Below, one piece after another: positions 1-10,347 of a DNA stretch of 64,000 nucleotides. The notes beneath the pieces are model-generated. The model made no database searches, was not told the origin of the DNA, and saw only the letters and a list, made by a program, of their open reading frames with translations. The translations under genes and the position numbers were made by a program. The DNA is taken from the NCBI RefSeq assembly GCF_018324685.1, contig NZ_AP023354.1, positions 5,332,001 through 5,396,000 of the forward strand, read 5' to 3'. The first letter of the stretch is position 1. Each line of letters starts with the position of its first letter. The stretch is from Actinocatenispora sera (GTDB lineage Bacteria > Actinomycetota > Actinomycetes > Mycobacteriales > Micromonosporaceae).

Positions 1-211
1 CCGAACGGTCGGCACCCGACGTCCAGGCGTCGTCCCCTGGCCGGGAGTCGTCATCCGGTCGAGAGCCGTCCTCTGGCCAGGGGTACTCCTCCGGTCGGGA
101 GCCGTCCTCTGACCGGGGACAGTCCTCCGGTGGGGGGTCGGCCGGGGACGGCTGGCCGGTCAGGCGGCGGTGGTACTCGGCCCACGAGATCGGCGGATTG
201 TGCCACCCCAT
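1..211 (-). CDS. dnaE2: Error-prone DNA polymerase DnaE2, N-terminal fragment (cut by window edge)
   Basis: Only the first 70 codons lie in the window. The start ATG at 211-209 follows a GAGG ribosome binding site and opens with MGWHNPPISWAEYHRRLTG, which matches the typical beginning of actinobacterial DnaE2, the alpha-subunit-like polymerase that does SOS translesion synthesis. After this comes an acidic, Pro/Ser/Arg-rich stretch with repeated EDGSRP and DDSRP units that looks like an expanded linker before the PHP domain. It lies 51 bp downstream of imuB on the same strand, the standard order of the ImuA'-ImuB-DnaE2 mutasome. The polymerase domains are off the window, so the call rests on the N-terminus and the context. 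Confidence 0.85.
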   Translation of the reverse strand, partial: MGWHNPPISWAEYHRRLTGQPSPADPPPEDCPRSEDGSRPEEYPWPEDGSRPDDDSRPGDDAWTSGADRS

Positions 212-262
212 CAGCAAACCTCGTTCCCGGCGCACGCCCCTTGGTCCACTGTGGACAGATGA

Positions 263-1801
263 TCAGTCATAGCTCGCCTCCACCCGCCAGTGCCCGTCCG
301 AACGAGCCAGCAGCAGGGCCCGGCCGTCCGCCAGCGACACCTGGATGCGGGCCAGTCGCTGCGCCTCCCCGGGCTGCCACCAGCGCTCCTCCGCCGGCCA
401 CGGCCCGGCCCAGGACAGCACCGCCGCCGGCGCACCGGTGCCGACCGCCACCGTCGCCGGCGACGCGGTGATCTGGTGCCGGCCGGTCACCCCGACCGGC
501 ACTCCGTCGGCGGCCAGCACGGTGGCGCCGGCCACCGCGACGTCCGCCGGCGCCGGCGTCGGCAGCCGCCCGGGCCACGGCGCCGGTGGCAACGCCGGTA
601 CCCGCTCGTCGCCGAACGGCACCTGCCGCGGCAGCTCGGTCGGCGACCGGCCACCGCCGAGCACCGCGGCCAGCACCCCGGCCGGCCCCAGCAACCCCTG
701 TACGTGCGTGATCGACCGGCGCGCGTCGGCGCCCTCGTCGCCCGGCTCGCCCCACAGCCGGCGCTGGAAGCCGGCGTGTTCGGCCAGCCCGTCCGGGACC
801 AGGCACAGCGTCGTGACACCGGCGGTCGGCCGGTCCGCGCGGGTCAGCCACCCCTCCAGCTGCCAGCGGAGACGGTCGGCGAGCTCCCCCGGCCCGAGCA
901 GACCGTCGTGCCGCCAGGTGCGTTCCAGCTGCTCACCGTTGCCGGTACCGGCGATGATGGTCAGCCGGGTGGCACCCAGGCCGTGCGCGGCCAGCCGCTC
1001 GTGCAACCGCTCGGCCAGCGACCGGGCCAGGAACGCGGCGGTGTCCACCCGTGCCACCGGGTCGTCGAACTCCTCGCGTACCGACAGCTCCGGCGGCACC
1101 GACCGCGGCGCGAGCAGCCGCTGCTCCCGGCCGCTGGCGAGCCGGTGCGCCACCGCCGCATCGAAGCCGAACCGGGCCAGCACGTCCCCGGCCGGCAGCG
1201 CGGCGAACGCCCCGAGAGTGCGGATGCCGAGCCGGCGCAGCAGCCCCACCAGTTCCGGCCGGGCCAGCACCCGCACGTCCAGCTCGGCCAGGAACGCGGG
1301 CGTGTCCCCCGGCTCGACCAGCACGCCGGCCCGGGCGGCCAGCGTCGCCGCGAACACCCCGTCCGCGATGCCGACCTGGGCCTCCGCCTCGCAGCTGGTG
1401 GCGACGTGATCGACCAGTCGCTCCGCCGCGGTCGCCTCGCCACCGAAATAGCCGGCCGGACCCCGGGCGGCGAGCGCGGCCACGCCGGGCCGTACCACCT
1501 CGACGCCGGCGGCGAGCTCGGCGACCGCATCGGCCACCGGCTCGAACACCCGCACGTCGCGTACCGGGTCGTGCGGTACCACGATCAGCTCCGGGCAGCA
1601 GGCCTGAGCGTCGCGCCGCCGCTGGCCGCGCCGGACCCCCTCGGCGCGGGCCAGCTGCGAGCAGGCGATCACGGTACCGGCGTCGACGACCGCCACCGGC
1701 CGGTGTTCGGCCAGCTCGATCCCGGCATCGCGGTGGTCGGTGAAGGCGGCGGCGACCGGCCAGTCCGGACACCAGAGCACCAGCGTGCGGATCGGATCCA
1801 C
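263..1801 (-). CDS. imuB: ImuB, catalytically dead Y-family polymerase of the SOS mutasome
   Basis: About 512 residues. The GTG start at 1801 sits one base after the imuA' stop and gives VDPIRTLVLWCPDWPV, the family's usual opening; a longer ATG frame would overlap imuA'. The fold is Y-family polymerase, but the catalytic acidic motifs are replaced: LVLWCPDWP at residues 7-15 where active enzymes have DxDxFF, and VVRPGVAAL near 102-110 where they have SxDE. It is therefore an adaptor rather than a polymerase. QRRLWG at residues 346-351 corresponds to the beta-clamp binding motif (QLPLWG in mycobacteria). In the family, ImuB bridges the sliding clamp, ImuA' and DnaE2. It is presumably co-transcribed with its neighbours under LexA. 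Confidence 0.9.
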   Translation of the reverse strand: MDPIRTLVLWCPDWPVAAAFTDHRDAGIELAEHRPVAVVDAGTVIACSQLARAEGVRRGQRRRDAQACCPELIVVPHDPVRDVRVFEPVADAVAELAAGVEVVRPGVAALAARGPAGYFGGEATAAERLVDHVATSCEAEAQVGIADGVFAATLAARAGVLVEPGDTPAFLAELDVRVLARPELVGLLRRLGIRTLGAFAALPAGDVLARFGFDAAVAHRLASGREQRLLAPRSVPPELSVREEFDDPVARVDTAAFLARSLAERLHERLAAHGLGATRLTIIAGTGNGEQLERTWRHDGLLGPGELADRLRWQLEGWLTRADRPTAGVTTLCLVPDGLAEHAGFQRRLWGEPGDEGADARRSITHVQGLLGPAGVLAAVLGGGRSPTELPRQVPFGDERVPALPPAPWPGRLPTPAPADVAVAGATVLAADGVPVGVTGRHQITASPATVAVGTGAPAAVLSWAGPWPAEERWWQPGEAQRLARIQVSLADGRALLLARSDGHWRVEASYD

Positions 1802-1802
1802 G

Positions 1803-2645
1803 TCAGCCCACCGCCTCGGTGCCGGTAGGCGTCCCGGCACCGGCCGTCACGCTGATACCGGCCGTCGCGCCGGCACCGGCCGTCACGCTGATACCGGCCG
1901 TCGCGCCGATACCGGCCGTCGCGCTGGTGTCCGTGGTGGCGTTCGCTACCACGGACACCGGCGCGACCGCGGCCGCGCCGAGCCGGCCCGCCGGCAGCAG
2001 CAGCCGGGCCGAGCGCGGCCGGGTCGCGGCACCCCGGCCGGTAGCCTGCACCGTCAGGGCGCGCCGCCGGAGCCGGCCATGCCCGTCGGACAGCCCTTCC
2101 CAGACCGGATCGGTGCAGCGCAGCGACACGTCGGCGGCCGGCCAGTCGCCGTGCACCACCAGCACGGCGCCGCGCTGCCGGGCCCGGGCCGCGAGCCGAC
2201 GTGCCTGCCCCGCCGCCACCGCCCCGGCCGGCCGCGCCACCACCAGCCCGAACCCGTCCAGCAACGCACCGACCACCGGCCACCAGTGGTGTCCGGGGTT
2301 CGGCACCAGGGCGAGGCGTTCGGGGGCCACCCCGAACTCGGCGGCGCTGGCCACGCCGACGTTCGGCAGCCCCACCATGGCGCACCACTCGCCCTGCTGG
2401 GACGCCGCGCCCAGCAGCGCGAACATCAGGGAGGTGCCACCGACCGCGGCGGCCACCGACAGCACGCTGCCGCGCCGCAGCCCGCCGTCGGGCAGCAGCG
2501 GCCGCAGTGGCGGGTACACCGGAAGGACCCGACCGATGCGGTGGTGGATCGTGGCGGCCGAACGAACGGCGCCGGAGCGCAGCAGCTGCGCCGGCGCGGG
2601 CCTGCCTACCGCACCGCCGGCGGGCCGGACGGCCTCGCCCTTCAT
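1803..2645 (-). CDS. imuA': ImuA'-like protein, RecA-related mutasome partner
   Basis: 280 residues. The ATG at 2645 follows a GGGGGAAA ribosome binding site. The sequence RPLLPDGGLRRGSVLSVAA near residues 46-64 and the hydrophobic LMFALLGAASQQGEWCAMVG strand resemble the RecA-like fold of actinobacterial ImuA' proteins. No intact Walker A motif is visible, as usual for the family. The gene is directly upstream of imuB with a 1-bp gap, indicating translational coupling. The last 45 or so residues are an in-frame repeat of GIGATAGISVTAGA-type units not expected in the family. In mycobacteria ImuA' binds ImuB and is needed for damage-induced mutagenesis; the same role is inferred here from order and similarity. 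Confidence 0.8.
   Translation of the reverse strand: MKGEAVRPAGGAVGRPAPAQLLRSGAVRSAATIHHRIGRVLPVYPPLRPLLPDGGLRRGSVLSVAAAVGGTSLMFALLGAASQQGEWCAMVGLPNVGVASAAEFGVAPERLALVPNPGHHWWPVVGALLDGFGLVVARPAGAVAAGQARRLAARARQRGAVLVVHGDWPAADVSLRCTDPVWEGLSDGHGRLRRRALTVQATGRGAATRPRSARLLLPAGRLGAAAVAPVSVVANATTDTSATAGIGATAGISVTAGAGATAGISVTAGAGTPTGTEAVG
1828..1930. repeat. 36-bp in-frame tandem repeat at the imuA' 3' end
   Basis: Two near-identical 36-bp units starting about 1846 and 1882, each made of two similar 18-bp halves (GTCRCGCTGATACCGGCC type), with degenerate flanking half units. The period is a multiple of three, so imuA' stays open and gains a Gly/Ala/Thr/Ile/Val tail. Copy number is likely to vary between strains. 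Confidence 0.8.
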
Positions 2646-3117
2646 CTGTTTCCCCCGTTACGTGCTACCCGCGGTCCTGCTCACCGTGCGGCACTGGCGA
2701 TCCGTCGTCCCGAACCCGGTCGCACCGAAGCCGTCATGTCAGGTCGAGCAGGGACGATCGACCGCGGAACCGCGGCCCGGCACTGCGACCGAACGGCAGC
2801 GCCACCCGACGGCCGGCGCCACCCCGACAGGCCGCACCACCCCAAGCAGCCGGCGCCACCCGACAGGCAGCGCGACCCGACGGGCGGCCCGACCGGACGG
2901 GCGGCTCGACCCAACGGGCGCGGCGCGACCGGACGGGCGGCCCGGCCGGACGGCTACGGATGAGACCGGCGGCGCGGCACGACCCGAGCCCCCACACGGG
3001 ATCGACCGACGCTTCCCCACCGGCACCGTCCTGGTTTCCGGGCAGGCCACCGGTGGTGGCCCGTCCCGGGCGAGGCGGTGCCGGTCAGCGACCGGAAGAA
3101 GGCCGTGCCGCCGGTGG
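2646..3117. other. Intergenic region without a recognisable gene
   Basis: 472 bp between the HEPN gene and imuA'. It is rich in short direct repeats around CGACGGGCGG and CGACAGGC, and no frame shows a ribosome binding site with plausible coding content. The HEPN gene, imuA' and imuB point the same way, so the transcript probably runs through it. No terminator hairpin was seen. Confidence 0.5.
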
Positions 3118-3609
3118 TCAGCTCGCCCTGGCGGTGATCAGCGGCTGGTGCGGCAGACCGAGCGACAGCTCGACCACCGCGACGAACCGTTCGGCGTCGG
3201 CGCGCAGATCGTCGGCCTCGACCGCGCTGACCACCCGCAGGATCCCCGCCTCGGCGGCGGATCTCTTGGCGGCACCGGCGGCGAACCGGTCCGCCCACTG
3301 CGACAGCTCCGGCGCCACGGCCGAGAGCAGTGCCCACACATTGGTGGGCCGGCGGCGCCGGGCGGGGGTGGGTCTGGCCCGGGACACCAGCACGGCCGCG
3401 GCGGCGCGCAGCGCGGCGAGATGGGCGGTGGCGTATCGCTGTCCGTCGGAGCGGGTCTCCGCCGCCTCGATCAGCCCGCGCCGGGCCAGCGCCAGCAACT
3501 CATGGGCGGACCGGTGCGGCATCACGTGGGCGGGGATCGTCGGCAGCTCCGCGGTGGCGCGCTCCGCAACGATCGGCGCCACGGAACCGGGCTTGTGCAT
3601 TCTTGCCAT
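3118..3609 (-). CDS. SAV_6107-type HEPN domain protein
   Basis: 163 residues from ATG 3609, preceded by AAGGGGAA; the frame stays open upstream but is low-complexity there. The body (residues about 25-160) is all-helical, with SAHELLALARRGLIEAAETR and RYATAHLAALRAAAAVLVSR segments typical of the small HEPN proteins of the SAV_6107 group. The canonical HEPN RNase motif R-x4-6-H is not obvious, so RNase activity cannot be claimed. Its place between the SOS box and imuA' suggests damage-inducible expression with the mutasome. What it does there is unknown to me; membership of the cassette is inferred from direction and context. Confidence 0.75.
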   Translation of the reverse strand: MARMHKPGSVAPIVAERATAELPTIPAHVMPHRSAHELLALARRGLIEAAETRSDGQRYATAHLAALRAAAAVLVSRARPTPARRRRPTNVWALLSAVAPELSQWADRFAAGAAKRSAAEAGILRVVSAVEADDLRADAERFVAVVELSLGLPHQPLITARAS

Positions 3610-4122
3610 GTCGGTTGTTCCCCTTCGCTCGCGATCGGTCCGGCAGTGAGCCGGCCGCCGACGCAGCCGGCGGAACCGGCTCGACGACGCAGCCGGCAAA
3701 ACCGGCCGAGCCGGCGCAGCCGACCCGAGCCGGCCGCGACAGCGCTGCATGCCGCGGTGGCGGACCACCGACCCGAGCCGCAGGGGAAGTGCGGCGCCGG
3801 GCACCGGCCGGGCGGGCGGGATGCTTCCCCTCACCTCGCCCGGCCGACCGGCCGGCCACGGGCCCCGCCCACCCACCTGGGGGTCTGGTCGGCAGGCAGG
3901 ACGGAGACCGCGCCTCTCGGATCGGTGCCGCGATTCACCTCACCGAGAGCGTTCGAACACCTGTTCGAACACCGCTCCAGTAAAGCGCGTTTGTCGGCGG
4001 AGCGCAACAACCGGCCCCCTCCTCGCGGCGGGTCACGACTCGTCGTCTGGAAGATCCGTTTCCGACACCTGATGTGGCTAGCCTTGTTCGGACACATCGG
4101 CCGTTCGGAGGAGGTACCGCCC
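3610..4122. other. Divergent intergenic region between the SOS cassette and the P450
   Basis: 513 bp. Apart from the LexA box at 3953-3968 and the P450 ribosome binding site GGAGGAGG at 4107-4114, I see no gene. The SOS box is about 344 bp upstream of the HEPN start and 155 bp upstream of the P450, so the leftward leader would be long unless a further start is used. Confidence 0.6.
3953..3968. promoter_or_regulatory. LexA/SOS box (TCGAAC-N4-GTTCGA)
   Basis: The sequence TCGAACACCTGTTCGA is a perfect palindrome in both half sites and matches the actinobacterial LexA operator consensus. It lies upstream of the leftward HEPN-imuA'-imuB-dnaE2 cluster, a classical SOS target. The rightward P450 starts 155 bp away, so an effect on it cannot be excluded. 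Confidence 0.9.
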
Positions 4123-5454
4123 ATGACCACGCCCCGGCCCGCCCGGTCCAGCACCGACACCACCGGCGAGCCGGCCGGGGACATTGCCGGCGAGCCGGCC
4201 GGGGACATTGCCGGCGAGCCGGCCGGGGACATTGCCGGCGAGCCGGATGGGGCTGCAGCCGGCGGGGTGGGAGCCGGGGGCGATTGTCCGCACGTGCCGG
4301 AGATCCCGTTTCCGGGCAGCTTCCGGTTCGATCCCGATCCGGTCTGGGGGCGGCTGCGCGAGCAGCAGCCGATCACCCGGGTACGCACCATCGCCGGTTC
4401 GGTGGTCTGGCTGGTCACCCGGTACGACGACGTGCGTACGGTGCTCACCGATCCGCGCTTCTCCCGGGCCGGCACGGTGGCGCCGGGGGCGCCGCGGGTG
4501 GCGGTGTCCTCGCCGCTGCCCGGCACGCTGCCGACCACCGATCCGCCGGAGCACACCCGGCTGCGCGGCCTGGTGTCGGGGGTGTTCTCCCGCCGGCGGA
4601 TCGAGCAACGCCGGGACTGGATCGCCGGCCTGGCCGGAGAGCTGGTGGACCGGATGGTCGCCGCCGGCGCGCCGGGTGACCTGCGGGCGGCGCTCGCCCT
4701 GCCGCTGCCGATCCAGGTGATCTGCGAGCTGCTGGGCGTGCCGTACGACGATCGGGACCGGTTCCGGGCGTGGACGGAGCTGGCGTACAGCCTGGTCCCG
4801 GCGGAGGCCCAGCGGGTGCGGGCGGCGATGGCCGCGCTGACCGACTACCTGGCCGAGCTGGTGGCGGACAACCCGGGTGTCGGCGACGACATCCTGACCG
4901 AGCTGGCCGGCGACGACGCGCTCGGTACCGACGAGCTGGTCGCGTTCGGGATGAACCTGCTGGTCGCCGGGCACGAGACGACGGCGAACCAGATCGCGAG
5001 CTTCGTCGCCACCCTGCTGCGCGAGCCGGCGCACTGGGACCGGCTGGTCGCCGAACCCGAGCTGGTCGAGACCGCGGTGGAGGAGCTGTTGCGGCACACC
5101 CGGCTCAGCGAGGTCGGCCAGCTGCGCGTGGCCACCACCGACGTACCGCTGGCCGGGGTCACGGTGCGCGCCGGGGACGGGGTGATGGCCGCGATCGCCG
5201 CCGCCAACCGGGATCCGCGCGCGTTCGACCGGCCGGACGAGGTGGTACTGGACCGCGAGCCGGGCCGGCATCTCGCGTTCGGCATCGGCCCGCACTTCTG
5301 TCTCGGCGCGCACCTGGCCCGGGTGGAGCTGCAGGAGGCGCTGCGGGCGTTGACGGCGCGCTGCCCGCGGCTGCGGCTGGCCGTACCGGCGGAGCAGCTG
5401 CGCTGGCGGCACGTCCTGGTCAGCGGCGTCGAAGCCCTCCCGGTGACCTGGTGA
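4123..5454 (+). CDS. Cytochrome P450 monooxygenase
   Basis: 443 residues from ATG 4123 with GGAGGAGG upstream. All P450 landmarks are present: I-helix oxygen-binding AGHETTAN near residues 282-289, the ExxR motif in EELLR near 320, and the heme loop FGIGPHFCLG with the thiolate Cys near 393. PTTDPPEHTRLR is also typical of bacterial class I CYPs such as the CYP105/107 groups. The protein is soluble and would need ferredoxin partners, none of which is encoded nearby. The first 45 residues carry three perfect GEPAGDIA repeats, an unusual extension ahead of the conserved PEIPFPG start. The substrate cannot be predicted. It stands alone between divergent and convergent neighbours. Confidence 0.95.
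   Translation: MTTPRPARSSTDTTGEPAGDIAGEPAGDIAGEPAGDIAGEPDGAAAGGVGAGGDCPHVPEIPFPGSFRFDPDPVWGRLREQQPITRVRTIAGSVVWLVTRYDDVRTVLTDPRFSRAGTVAPGAPRVAVSSPLPGTLPTTDPPEHTRLRGLVSGVFSRRRIEQRRDWIAGLAGELVDRMVAAGAPGDLRAALALPLPIQVICELLGVPYDDRDRFRAWTELAYSLVPAEAQRVRAAMAALTDYLAELVADNPGVGDDILTELAGDDALGTDELVAFGMNLLVAGHETTANQIASFVATLLREPAHWDRLVAEPELVETAVEELLRHTRLSEVGQLRVATTDVPLAGVTVRAGDGVMAAIAAANRDPRAFDRPDEVVLDREPGRHLAFGIGPHFCLGAHLARVELQEALRALTARCPRLRLAVPAEQLRWRHVLVSGVEALPVTW
4165..4236. repeat. 24-bp x3 perfect in-frame tandem repeat in the P450 N-terminus
   Basis: Three identical 24-bp units (4165, 4189, 4213) plus a partial fourth encode eight-residue GEPAGDIA repeats. The units are identical at the DNA level, including silent positions, which implies recent expansion by slippage. 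Confidence 0.95.
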
Positions 5455-5485
5455 GCCGGCGGCATCGCCGCCGGCTCACCCCGGG

Positions 5486-7432
<1,947 letters not shown>

Positions 7433-7558
7433 TCGAGCACGGTAGCGTGCCGGCCGCCGGCGATCCGGATGTGTGCTCGCACCGCGTTTCGGGACGGACA
7501 CCGGGCGCCGCTGCTGCCAGAATGGGCCGGTACTGCCGCCACGAGGGCAGGGGACGCG

Positions 7559-7945
7559 ATGCGGCTGAAGGTGGAGCCCAATTCGGCGCTGCCGCCGTAC
7601 GAGCAGTTGCGCCGGCAGGTCGCGCAGCTGGCCGGCAGCGGTGAGCTGCCCGCCGGCACCAGGCTGCCGACGGTGCGCGCGCTCGCCGGCGAGCTGGGGC
7701 TGGCCGCGAACACGGTGGCCCGCGCCTACCGGGAGCTGGAGACCTCGGGCATCGTCGAGACGCGCGGCCGGGGCGGCACCTACGTCGCCGCCGGCGGCAA
7801 CCACACCGCGCAGCGGGCCCGCGAGCTGGCCGACGCCTACGCGGTGCAGACCAGCCGGCTCGGGCTGACCGCCGAGCAGTCCCTGCGGTACGTGCGGGCC
7901 GCGCTCGGATTGATCGACGTGCAGGCCGATCGGCACGCCGAGTGA
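7559..7945 (+). CDS. Short GntR-family regulator (YtrA type)
   Basis: 128 residues from ATG 7559, with an AGGGG ribosome binding site. The N-terminal winged helix (residues about 10-75: [30 protein letters not shown] and NTVARAYRELE) is followed by only about 50 residues, so there is no effector-binding domain. That architecture is the YtrA subfamily, whose members usually sit upstream of ABC transporter genes. Here the next genes are a GNAT enzyme and a membrane protein in the same direction, so the usual partner is missing and the target is unknown. Confidence 0.9.
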   Translation: MRLKVEPNSALPPYEQLRRQVAQLAGSGELPAGTRLPTVRALAGELGLAANTVARAYRELETSGIVETRGRGGTYVAAGGNHTAQRARELADAYAVQTSRLGLTAEQSLRYVRAALGLIDVQADRHAE

Positions 7946-8046
7946 GGCGCGCGGCAGCGGTCCGTGGTTGACCCCGCCAAGGTACCGTCAGCACACAGCC
8001 GCGCCGGCGGCACACCGCGATCCACCGGAAGGAACGGCCTGCCGCC

Positions 8047-8589
8047 ATGACCCTCGTGCACTGGGCGCCGGAGGACCTGCTCGCCCGCATCGACGACGTC
8101 CTCACGGTGTACGCGGAGGCCATGGACTACCCACCGGACCTGGTGGCGGCTCGGCGCGGTTTCGTCGCCGCGCACACCCACTACCGCGGCTTCCGGGCGG
8201 TGGCCAGCCTGGACAACGACGACCGGCTGCTGGGGTTCGGGTACGGCTACCGGTCCGGGACCGGGCAGTGGTGGCACGAGCAGGTCGCCTCGGGGCTGCC
8301 GGCGGAGGCGGCGAAGTTCTGGCTGACGGACTGCTTCGAGCTGGTCGAGCTGCACGTCCGGCCGGACGCGCAGGGCCACGGCCGGGGGTACGCGCAGCTG
8401 ACCGCGCTGCTCGACGGCGCCACCGAGGCGACGGTGCTGCTGTCCACGCCGGAGGCACCGTACGAGTCGTCCCGGGCCTGGCGGCTCTACCGGCGCACCG
8501 GATTCGTCGACGTGCTGCGCCACTTCCGGTTCCCGGGCGACGAACGACCGTTCGCGGTGCTGGGCCGCCGGCTGCCGCTGGAGGTGTGA
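8047..8589 (+). CDS. GNAT family N-acetyltransferase
   Basis: 180 residues from ATG 8047, preceded by GGAAGGAA. The acetyl-CoA loop is visible in FELVELHVRPDAQGHGRGYA (residues about 98-117), a match to Q/RxxGxG/A. A late RAWRLYRRTGFVDVLRHF segment is the usual GNAT strand beta6 to helix region. The substrate is unknown. It lies 101 bp after the GntR gene on the same strand, which may indicate co-transcription. Confidence 0.9.
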   Translation: MTLVHWAPEDLLARIDDVLTVYAEAMDYPPDLVAARRGFVAAHTHYRGFRAVASLDNDDRLLGFGYGYRSGTGQWWHEQVASGLPAEAAKFWLTDCFELVELHVRPDAQGHGRGYAQLTALLDGATEATVLLSTPEAPYESSRAWRLYRRTGFVDVLRHFRFPGDERPFAVLGRRLPLEV

Positions 8590-8694
8590 ATCTGACCGTT
8601 CCCTCCGACCGGAGCCGTCCTCGACGGTAAGAACAGCCCCATGGCAGATGCATGCGGTGGTCGGCGCCGACCCGGAACGGGTGGGTGAGCGGGG

Positions 8695-9558
8695 ATGGGG
8701 CGCTGGTTCCACGACTCGATCGTCGAAACCGGGCGACTGCCGCTGTTCTGCTTCTTCTGCGGTTTCGTGGTCGGATTCCTGTTCATCCGGTTCAGCGTGC
8801 GGATGATCCGGGCCCAGGTGCGGTGGTGGCCGGGCAACGTGACGCCCGGCGGTACGCACATCCACCACGCCGTGTTCGGAGTGGTGTTCATGCTGCTGGG
8901 CGGCGTCATCGGGCTGGCGCTGCCGGACAACCTGGTCGGCTGGCGGGCCGGGTTCGCGGCGCTGTTCGGGATCGGTGCGGCGCTGGTGCTCGACGAGTTC
9001 GCGCTGATCCTGCACCTGGACGACGTGTACTGGGCGAAGGCCGGCCGGACCTCCATCGACGCGGTGTTCGCCGCGATCGCGGTGACCGGCCTGATCCTGT
9101 TGCGGGTCACCCCGATCGGGGTCAGTGACGTCAGCGACGCCCGCGCCCTGTACCCGGGCCTCGGCGGCTGGCTGATCGGCGCCGGCTACACCCTGTTCAA
9201 CCTGGCGCTGGTGGTGATCACCCTGCTCAAGGGCAAGATCTGGACCGGCCTGGTGGGTATCTTCATCCCGCTGCTGACGATCATCGGGGCGATCCGGCTC
9301 AGCCGCCCGGACGCACCGTGGGCCCGCTGGCGGTACGGCAAGCGGCCGCGCAAGCAGCGGCGGGCCCGGCGCCGGGAGGAACGCATCCGCAAGCCGCTGA
9401 TCCGGGCCAAGATCGCGGTCCAGGAGTTCGTCAGCGGCAAGCCCGACGCGGACCCGCCCGAGCCCGAACCGGCCGCCGAACCCGCTGCCGAACCCGCTGC
9501 CGAGGCGGCGCCGCCGCCCGGCGCGGAGGCCGAGCCGGAGCGGCCGCACGACCGCTGA
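8695..9558 (+). CDS. Polytopic membrane protein with charged C-terminal tail, function unknown
   Basis: 287 residues from ATG 8695. About six hydrophobic segments span residues 15-200 (for example LPLFCFFCGFVVGFLFIRF, AVFGVVFMLLGGVIGLALP, FNLALVVITLLKG). HIHHAVFG and ALVLDEFALILHLDDVYW put conserved His, Asp and Glu residues near the membrane face, which might bind a metal. A strongly basic stretch (KRPRKQRRARRREER) follows the last segment, then a Pro/Glu/Ala tail with repeated EPAAEPAAE. The basic segment should be cytoplasmic. I recognise this as a conserved actinobacterial integral membrane protein but know no assigned role. Confidence 0.75.
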   Translation: MGRWFHDSIVETGRLPLFCFFCGFVVGFLFIRFSVRMIRAQVRWWPGNVTPGGTHIHHAVFGVVFMLLGGVIGLALPDNLVGWRAGFAALFGIGAALVLDEFALILHLDDVYWAKAGRTSIDAVFAAIAVTGLILLRVTPIGVSDVSDARALYPGLGGWLIGAGYTLFNLALVVITLLKGKIWTGLVGIFIPLLTIIGAIRLSRPDAPWARWRYGKRPRKQRRARRREERIRKPLIRAKIAVQEFVSGKPDADPPEPEPAAEPAAEPAAEAAPPPGAEAEPERPHDR

Positions 9559-9624
9559 CCCGGCCGAGACCGAGCCGGAGCGGCCACACGACCTGACCCG
9601 GCCGAGGCCGAGCCGGAGCGGACG

Positions 9625-10275
9625 TCAGGTGCCGGCCGGCGCCGCCAGCGCGTCGGCCAGCCCGGCGCCGAGCAGGGCGAAGGCACGGTCGGCGGCCTGC
9701 ACCGCGACCGGGTACCGGTCGTCCGCGCTGGTTCCGGCGACCACCGCCCGGTGGTTGCGCTCGGCGAGGGTCAGCTGCACCGCGTTGATCGCGGCGGCGG
9801 CGATCGCGGCGGTGACCTCCTCGACCCCGGCGGTACGCACCAGCGCATCGGCCAGCGCCCGCTCGCTGCGCGCGGCGTACCGCAGCAGGTGCGCGGCGAG
9901 GCTCGGGGTGCCGTAGATGATCTCGCGCAACCGCACCGAGTCCGGCTCGTCGCACAGCCCGGTGACCGGGTCGCGGGCGTCCAGCAGCGCCCGGTGGTGT
10001 GCGTGCAGCGCGGCCAGCGGCGGCCGGTCGCCGCGCTGCGCCACCACCCGGGCCGCCTCCTCCCGATGGTCGTCGATCCGGTCGAGGACCAGGTCCTCCT
10101 TGGTCGGGAAGTACGCGAACAGGGTCGGCTTGGAGATCTCGGCGGCGGCGGCGATGTCGGCGACCGACACCTTGTCGAAGCCGCGGTCGAGGATCAGCGC
10201 GATCGCGGCGTCCGAGATCGCCTGCCGGGTGCGCCGCTTCTTGCGCGCTCGCAGCCCCTCGGTGTCCGTGTCCAT
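9625..10275 (-). CDS. TetR/AcrR family transcriptional repressor
   Basis: 216 residues from ATG 10275. The N-terminal helix-turn-helix covers residues about 14-60 (TRQAISDAAIALILDRGFDKVSVADIAAAAEISKPTLFAYFPTKEDL). The C-terminal part is a variable, Ala-rich ligand domain. The gene is divergent from an FAD monooxygenase, and a perfect 18-bp palindrome at 10330-10347 lies between them. The natural reading is a repressor of the monooxygenase that responds to its substrate; the ligand is unknown. Confidence 0.93.
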   Translation of the reverse strand: MDTDTEGLRARKKRRTRQAISDAAIALILDRGFDKVSVADIAAAAEISKPTLFAYFPTKEDLVLDRIDDHREEAARVVAQRGDRPPLAALHAHHRALLDARDPVTGLCDEPDSVRLREIIYGTPSLAAHLLRYAARSERALADALVRTAGVEEVTAAIAAAAINAVQLTLAERNHRAVVAGTSADDRYPVAVQAADRAFALLGAGLADALAAPAGT

Positions 10276-10329
10276 GGCGCGATCATATCCCGTACGTGAC
10301 TGAGGAAGAAAACTACCTTGGACAAAAAT

Positions 10330-10347
10330 TTGACTTGGTAAAGTCAA
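10330..10347. promoter_or_regulatory. Probable TetR operator
   Basis: TTGACTT-GGTA-AAGTCAA is a perfect inverted repeat with 7-bp arms inside an AT-rich island in otherwise very GC-rich DNA. It lies 54 bp upstream of the TetR start and 60 bp upstream of the monooxygenase start, overlapping a TTGAC-like -35 element. Size and position fit a TetR dimer site controlling both genes. Confidence 0.75.

Noticed and set aside
245-258. DnaA box near TGTGGACAG at 250-258
   Set aside because: Single one-mismatch copy between imuB and dnaE2 with no companion sites; likely chance.
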